A DNA stretch of 20,606 nt from Podochytrium sp. JEL0797 (Eukaryota; Chytridiomycota; Chytridiomycetes; Chytridiales; Chytriomycetaceae), in contig JADGJG010000418.1 in NCBI GenBank assembly GCA_027596195.1, forward strand, positions 1 through 20,606, written 5' to 3'. Position 1 is the first letter of the stretch, and each line of letters begins with the position of its first letter. Positions 17,082-20,606 of this stretch are shown here, in pieces. Both the position numbers and the translations under genes were made by a program. The notes under the pieces were generated by a model. It was not told the origin of the DNA. It did not search any database and saw nothing but the letters and a program-made list of their open reading frames with translations.

Positions 17082-18533
17082 TCAGTTCACAAGAGTCGTC
17101 TTGCTCTGCATCGGCGCCTGGATCCGTCTCGCCAACGGCACCTCCACTCTTTCCCCACCCCCACCAGCACCAGCACCACCAGCACCACCCGCCGCCCCAG
17201 CCTCCGCATTCATGGCATCCATGCTCTGCTGCAACCCCGCCGACAAAACGCATGGCAAGAAACAACCGCAGCAACACAGAATCAACGAAAACACAAAGAA
17301 CACGGGAATCAAGAGCACAGCGGCTGGAGGGTATCCGTCATCGTGCGACACCCGTCTCACGAGAAGGTACGTAAACCCGGAAAAGAGGGAGGCCACGATG
17401 GCAAAGATGATTCCAAATACGATTGCGGCGGAGCGTTTTTCGCGTGGGGATTCGAGGAGTGGGAAAAAACAAGGAGAAGGGAAACTCACGCCCAACTCAT
17501 GGACTCCGGATCATCGACCTTTACAACGAGCAGGATCGTTTGAATCACTCTCAACGTATAGAAGTTGAAGCTCACAAATACGTCCGACAAAATTTCGATA
17601 AACGACATGGGGCGCTTCGCGATGGCGTCTTCGCCTTCCATCTCCTCCATACTTTCTGGCGCACGCACAAAGACCCCTTCACGCACTCGAGCCACCAGTG
17701 AAAAGACACCCGAGAAAAAGTGGGACGCCTCGAGAATCCACCACGGCACAAAGACGGCAGCCCATGAGCATGTGATTGTTCCCTCGAGTCGAACCGGGAT
17801 CAGAACATCGAAAATGAGCAGACAACCAACGTAGACAATGTTGTGCAGTTTTTGCAACAGTTTTCCCGATTTGGACTGTCGTCGGTCGCTTTCGTGGTCC
17901 TCTTCGTCATTGTCGGAGGTAGGTGCGAACAAAACGGCAAGGAAAGCAATTCCGAGAACAACAAAGGTCGGGCTGAAGACGGCAGCCCAGTTCCAGTTGA
18001 TTTTGCCGTCCACTTTCATGGAAAGGAAGATGGGGAAGAGAAGCAAGACGGCGGCGAGGAGCGTGATGGCCCAGAACATCGACTTCATGGCCAGAATCAT
18101 TCCCACGTCCAAAAAGGGCATCTTGTCCATCATTTCGACACCGTTGGGTCCGTATTTGTCGTAGATTCCACGTTTCTTTTCGTCGGCTTGTTGAAAAGTT
18201 GAAGAGTCAGCTCCGTCAAATCATTGTAATCGAACTCACACAGCACTTCGTAAGCCTTCGACAGCTTCTGGAACTGGTCAGCCGCAACAGGATCGTCACC
18301 CTTCTTGTCCTGAAGTAAAGCGTGGTCAGAGGGCAGCTCTCACGGGGTGGTTTTGAACTCACGGGGTGACACTTGAGAGCGGCTCTGCGATAAGCCTTCC
18401 GAATCACTTCGGGTTCGGCATCTTTTGCCACGCCGAGAACGTCGTAGTAGTTTTGAGGAGGTGCGGAGATGTCGTCGGTCCAGAGAGATGCGCCAGCGGA
18501 TGGGCCGCCTTGCGGTTCGGAAGAAGAGGCCAT
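17082..18533 (-). CDS. J-domain protein fused to a TMEM185-like multispan membrane domain
   Basis: J-domains stimulate Hsp70. Exons (minus): 18533-18363, 18309-18240, 18186-17490 and a last one ending at 17082. The 53-nt introns 1 and 2 are canonical. The J-domain covers about residues 29-95: YYDVLGV, KAYRRAALKCHPDKK with the essential HPD at 56-58 (its codons flank intron 1), and YEVLSDEKKRGIYDKYGPNG. Then come helices at about 114-136, 147-167, 196-214 and 222-247, with a repeated loop motif: KVDGKINWNWAAVF, RLEGTITCSWAAVF and KVDDPESMSWA. That pattern fits the TMEM185 family. The last part has two more helices and a Gly/Ala-rich tail ending VPLARR. The final splice is abnormal: donor GTGAGT at 17489 has no AG before 17357. 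A 56-nt intron ending ACG at 17434 would give 429 residues. Confidence 0.75.
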
Positions 18534-18984
18534 TTTTGGAAAGATTGCGAATTGTGCCCAAAAGAAATTGAACTCTGATTTTCACAATCTCATTTTGTTT
18601 GACGGAGCGACCAAAGTTCTTGACTTGCACGACATGACGGCCGGGAGATTGGAGACATATCGACGAGATTTTATCTCCAAAATATCTCATAGGGACAAGA
18701 AAAAAAATTAAGGACGCGGGCAACGAATCTACATGATTGTCCATTGGCCTCACGTGTGCAGGATATGGATCAAGACTGCCTGCCTCCTCCCGTGGTGTTC
18801 AATACAGTTCAAGGGTGCCAGATACAAAGTAGAGAGGTAAGGGTGGACCCCACCTCCATGAGTGCTCGAAATCGAAACCGAGAAACGGCAGCACCACAAA
18901 AAACAAAAAACAAAATAGAAAACCATTATAATCTTTAAAATTGGAATGAGAAAGGCATATATAAGAAGAAAATTTTTTTTTACC
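18534..18984. other. Upstream flank of the J-domain gene, otherwise empty
   Basis: The 5' side near 18534-18700 should hold the J-domain gene promoter. The rest is AT-rich with A runs. A minus-strand frame enters from the coding-like fragment at right, but becomes hydrophobic low-complexity after a possible donor (GTAAAA) near 18983. Confidence 0.4.
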
Positions 18985-19489
18985 GCCATAAGCACGTCAT
19001 CATCCACCCCCAAACCCCAACTGTCCCCAAGCAGTTCAATCTTGTGAAGTGTCTTCACCTGTGAAGGCTTAAATTGACCCTGAACAAGAACAGGCAACCC
19101 ACGTGTGATTAACTCAGCATGCAATCAGCCACTCCAACATGATTTTGAGCACTGGTTTGGTACACGAGTGCTTCCACCAATCTGCAGCCACAACACGCAT
19201 CGGAGACATCCCCCCCCACCAAAAACAAAGCCTCTGCCAGGGGATTCTTTTTGCCATGTTTTCTTGATTGTCAAAGATGGCATTCATGTCGATAGGCTTT
19301 TGAGCGCCTCCTTTCGGTCCAATGGAGGCGTACAGCGTCTGCATTGCCTTTCTGGCAGTGGTACTGGCAAGATGAGTAGTTGAGTGGGATGCCGACTGGA
19401 GTGTTGCTGCTGGGGCTTGACCGTGCAAACTTCTTGTTCGCATTCTGCGAGCCTCTGATCTGCCGCGAGCGACTCTTCGGAGCTGACAT
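18985..19489 (-). pseudogene. Frameshifted coding remnant, unrecognised
   Basis: Three minus-strand frames in succession look coding. An ATG at 19489 opens MSAPKSRSRQ and runs into a Ser/Arg-rich stretch. A second frame (to 19114) carries LYASIGPKGGAQ, DMNAIFDNQENMAKR and ADWWKHSC and ends in a stop just after LEWLIAC. A third takes over at once (HAELITRGLPVLVQGQF, then IELLGDSWGLGVDDDVLM) to a possible donor near 18983. The first shift would need an intron of only 26 nt and the second has no intron signature, so I read this as a decayed gene. I do not recognise the family; a mobile-element origin is conceivable but no transposase motif is seen. Confidence 0.4.
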
Positions 19490-20185
19490 GTTGAAAAAAT
19501 TGAAAAAAATGCACCCGAGATCGAACCCCACCACTTTCTCAATTAGAACAACTTTATCAATTATAAAGATATCAATGCCAAACAAGAAGAATCCATTAAG
19601 AATTGATGGCATTACGTTGGACTAAGTTTTCAGCACCCCCTTACACATGGGGCGACCCCGCCAACATCGCAAACGGAAAAAAACGCCGATATATTCATCT
19701 TTGCAATCACTGAGAAGGATCCAGTCACATCCCCCAGCTCATAGAGATCGGATCGAGAGATATATGCTTTTTGAGGGTTTGCGCAAAGTTTCAGGAGAAA
19801 ATCTTCAGTGGGGTAGTCTGCGGAACCCACAGGGCGAGGTGGAAACACCCCTTTTTCGTCACCACCCAAACAAACTTGGAGACATAATAATTAGACAGCA
19901 GAATCATAATCACTGCCATTTTTCCTATTAGGTTTGAGAAGCTCACATGTGTGCCATTGATTGTGCAGGCAGGATGAAGTTGCAATCAATTTTGGATTTT
20001 TGTTTCCATTTTCTTTGATTTTCCATTTTGAACTCTCATATTGAAAAAACGCGGAGATGGGGTGCACCCTTAATTAATGCAGCATTCCAGAAAAACTCGT
20101 GGTTCGGTGTTTGGAAGTGGAGGTATCAGGAAAGACCATGCTGGTATCATGCCGATTTCACCGATTCTGTCAAGGACGTCATTCT
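19490..20185. other. Unresolved region with broken coding-like fragments
   Basis: On the minus strand, a 64-codon frame (19985-19791; IGKMAVIMILLSNYYVSKF) and an overlapping 79-codon frame (19869-19630; SADYPTEDFLLKLCANPQ, SRSDLYELGD) look as if they belonged together but are out of phase. On the plus strand, 20028-20219 reads WYHADFTDSVKDVILMPKLN and runs into the foldback. None forms a complete gene. Confidence 0.3.
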
Positions 20186-20393
20186 CATGCCCAAGCTTAA
20201 CACCAAGAAGACCTCTTGATCCAGTCCATCACCCAGCACCTCATCCACCCCAAAGGCCCAGAACCCAAACACCTCTTGACTCCACATCATCATCACCGGA
20301 GTCAAGAGGTGTTTGGGTTCTGGGCCTTTGGGGTGGATGAGGTACTGGATGATGGACTGGGTCAAGAGGTAGTTGGTGTTGAGCTTGGGCATG
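20186..20393. repeat. Near-perfect foldback inverted repeat, arms 98 and 96 bp
   Basis: The left arm 20186-20283 and right arm 20298-20393 are inverted copies separated by a 14-nt spacer (ACATCATCATCACC). The inner 40-plus bp are identical; the outer part has a few substitutions and a short indel. Read inward, both arms encode the same peptide start (MPKLNT, then QSI, LIHPKGPEPKHLLT); the left copy is put out of frame by the indel. Confidence 0.95.
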
Positions 20394-20606
20394 AGGTGCT
20401 GGTGGTAGATGGTGGTTCCAAAGAGGTGAAAGTGGTATATGGGGTGCTTGTGAGGGATGTTGGGGTGCTGGTGTGGAAAGATGGGGTCTTAATGAGGGGG
20501 TACAGAGTGACATGTATGAGGTACTGGGAAGGAGTGATGAGGAGCTGGGATGGGTGAATGAGGTGCTGGTGGTCTGGGAAGAGGTCTTGGGGTTGATGGA
20601 GCACAA
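20394..20606 (-). pseudogene. Degenerate 21-bp repeat encoding QxLIHPS-like heptapeptides, cut by window end
   Basis: On the minus strand from 20606, the sequence reads as 7-residue units QHLIHPS, QLLITPS, QYLIHVT (21 nt each), then LYPLIK. A frame change follows near 20490, after which another frame reads HPNIPHKHPIYHFHLFGTT and IYHQHLMPKLNT and passes into the foldback arm. It looks like a repeat-built gene with a frameshift, or a low-complexity expansion. The 5' end is outside the window. I do not recognise it. Confidence 0.4.

Overview
The window looks like a complete small contig, or most of one, from a fungus, probably an early-diverging one such as a chytrid. Genes are split by very short GT-AG introns (about 46 to 120 nt) and packed on both strands. 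The proteins are clearly eukaryotic: TFIIA gamma, F-box, Golgi-type apyrase, RING/OBI1-like, and a cytochrome b5-acyl-CoA dehydrogenase fusion. The lineage call is inference; no rRNA or other marker gene is present. I see no tRNA, rRNA, CRISPR array or prokaryotic feature. Because the schema holds one span per gene, exon coordinates are given in the evidence text.

Left part (1-4,810): a 75-base poly-C tract opens the sequence, followed by a doubtful coding scrap. Next come TFIIA gamma (minus, 4 exons) and an F-box protein (minus). A GDA1/CD39 apyrase (plus, 2 exons) is divergent from the F-box gene across a 311-bp promoter that holds a TATA box and an 11-bp inverted repeat.

Middle (4,911-11,172, minus): one very large gene can be assembled by hand into 20 exons and 1,727 residues. 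All 19 introns are phase 2 and mostly cut at the same place in the leucine-rich repeat (LRR). The product has four LRR blocks, each with its own Cys cap, plus a long Asn/Thr-rich sequon-packed linker, Cys clusters, a Ser/Thr stalk and a Trp/Tyr-rich C-terminus. It looks like a cell-surface or secreted adhesion/recognition protein, although no ordinary signal peptide is visible. This is the most novel object in the window.

Right of it (11,317-16,029): the cytochrome b5-acyl-CoA dehydrogenase (minus, 6 exons) has one intron that seems to have arisen by duplication of the following exon, and an 18-bp E-box palindrome upstream. Then come a RING/coiled-coil OBI1(RNF219)-like gene (minus) and a MEA1-like acidic protein (plus), whose start codons are only 11 bp apart. 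A ribonuclease III (plus) follows and could be joined in frame to the MEA1-like gene by one canonical intron.

Right end (16,518-20,606): a 54-residue small protein, a J-domain/TMEM185-like membrane protein whose last intron lacks a recognisable AG acceptor, and about 2 kb of broken coding fragments. The window ends in a near-perfect 96-98 bp foldback and a degenerate 21-bp repeat. The genes are unrelated housekeeping and surface functions; nothing suggests a metabolic cluster.
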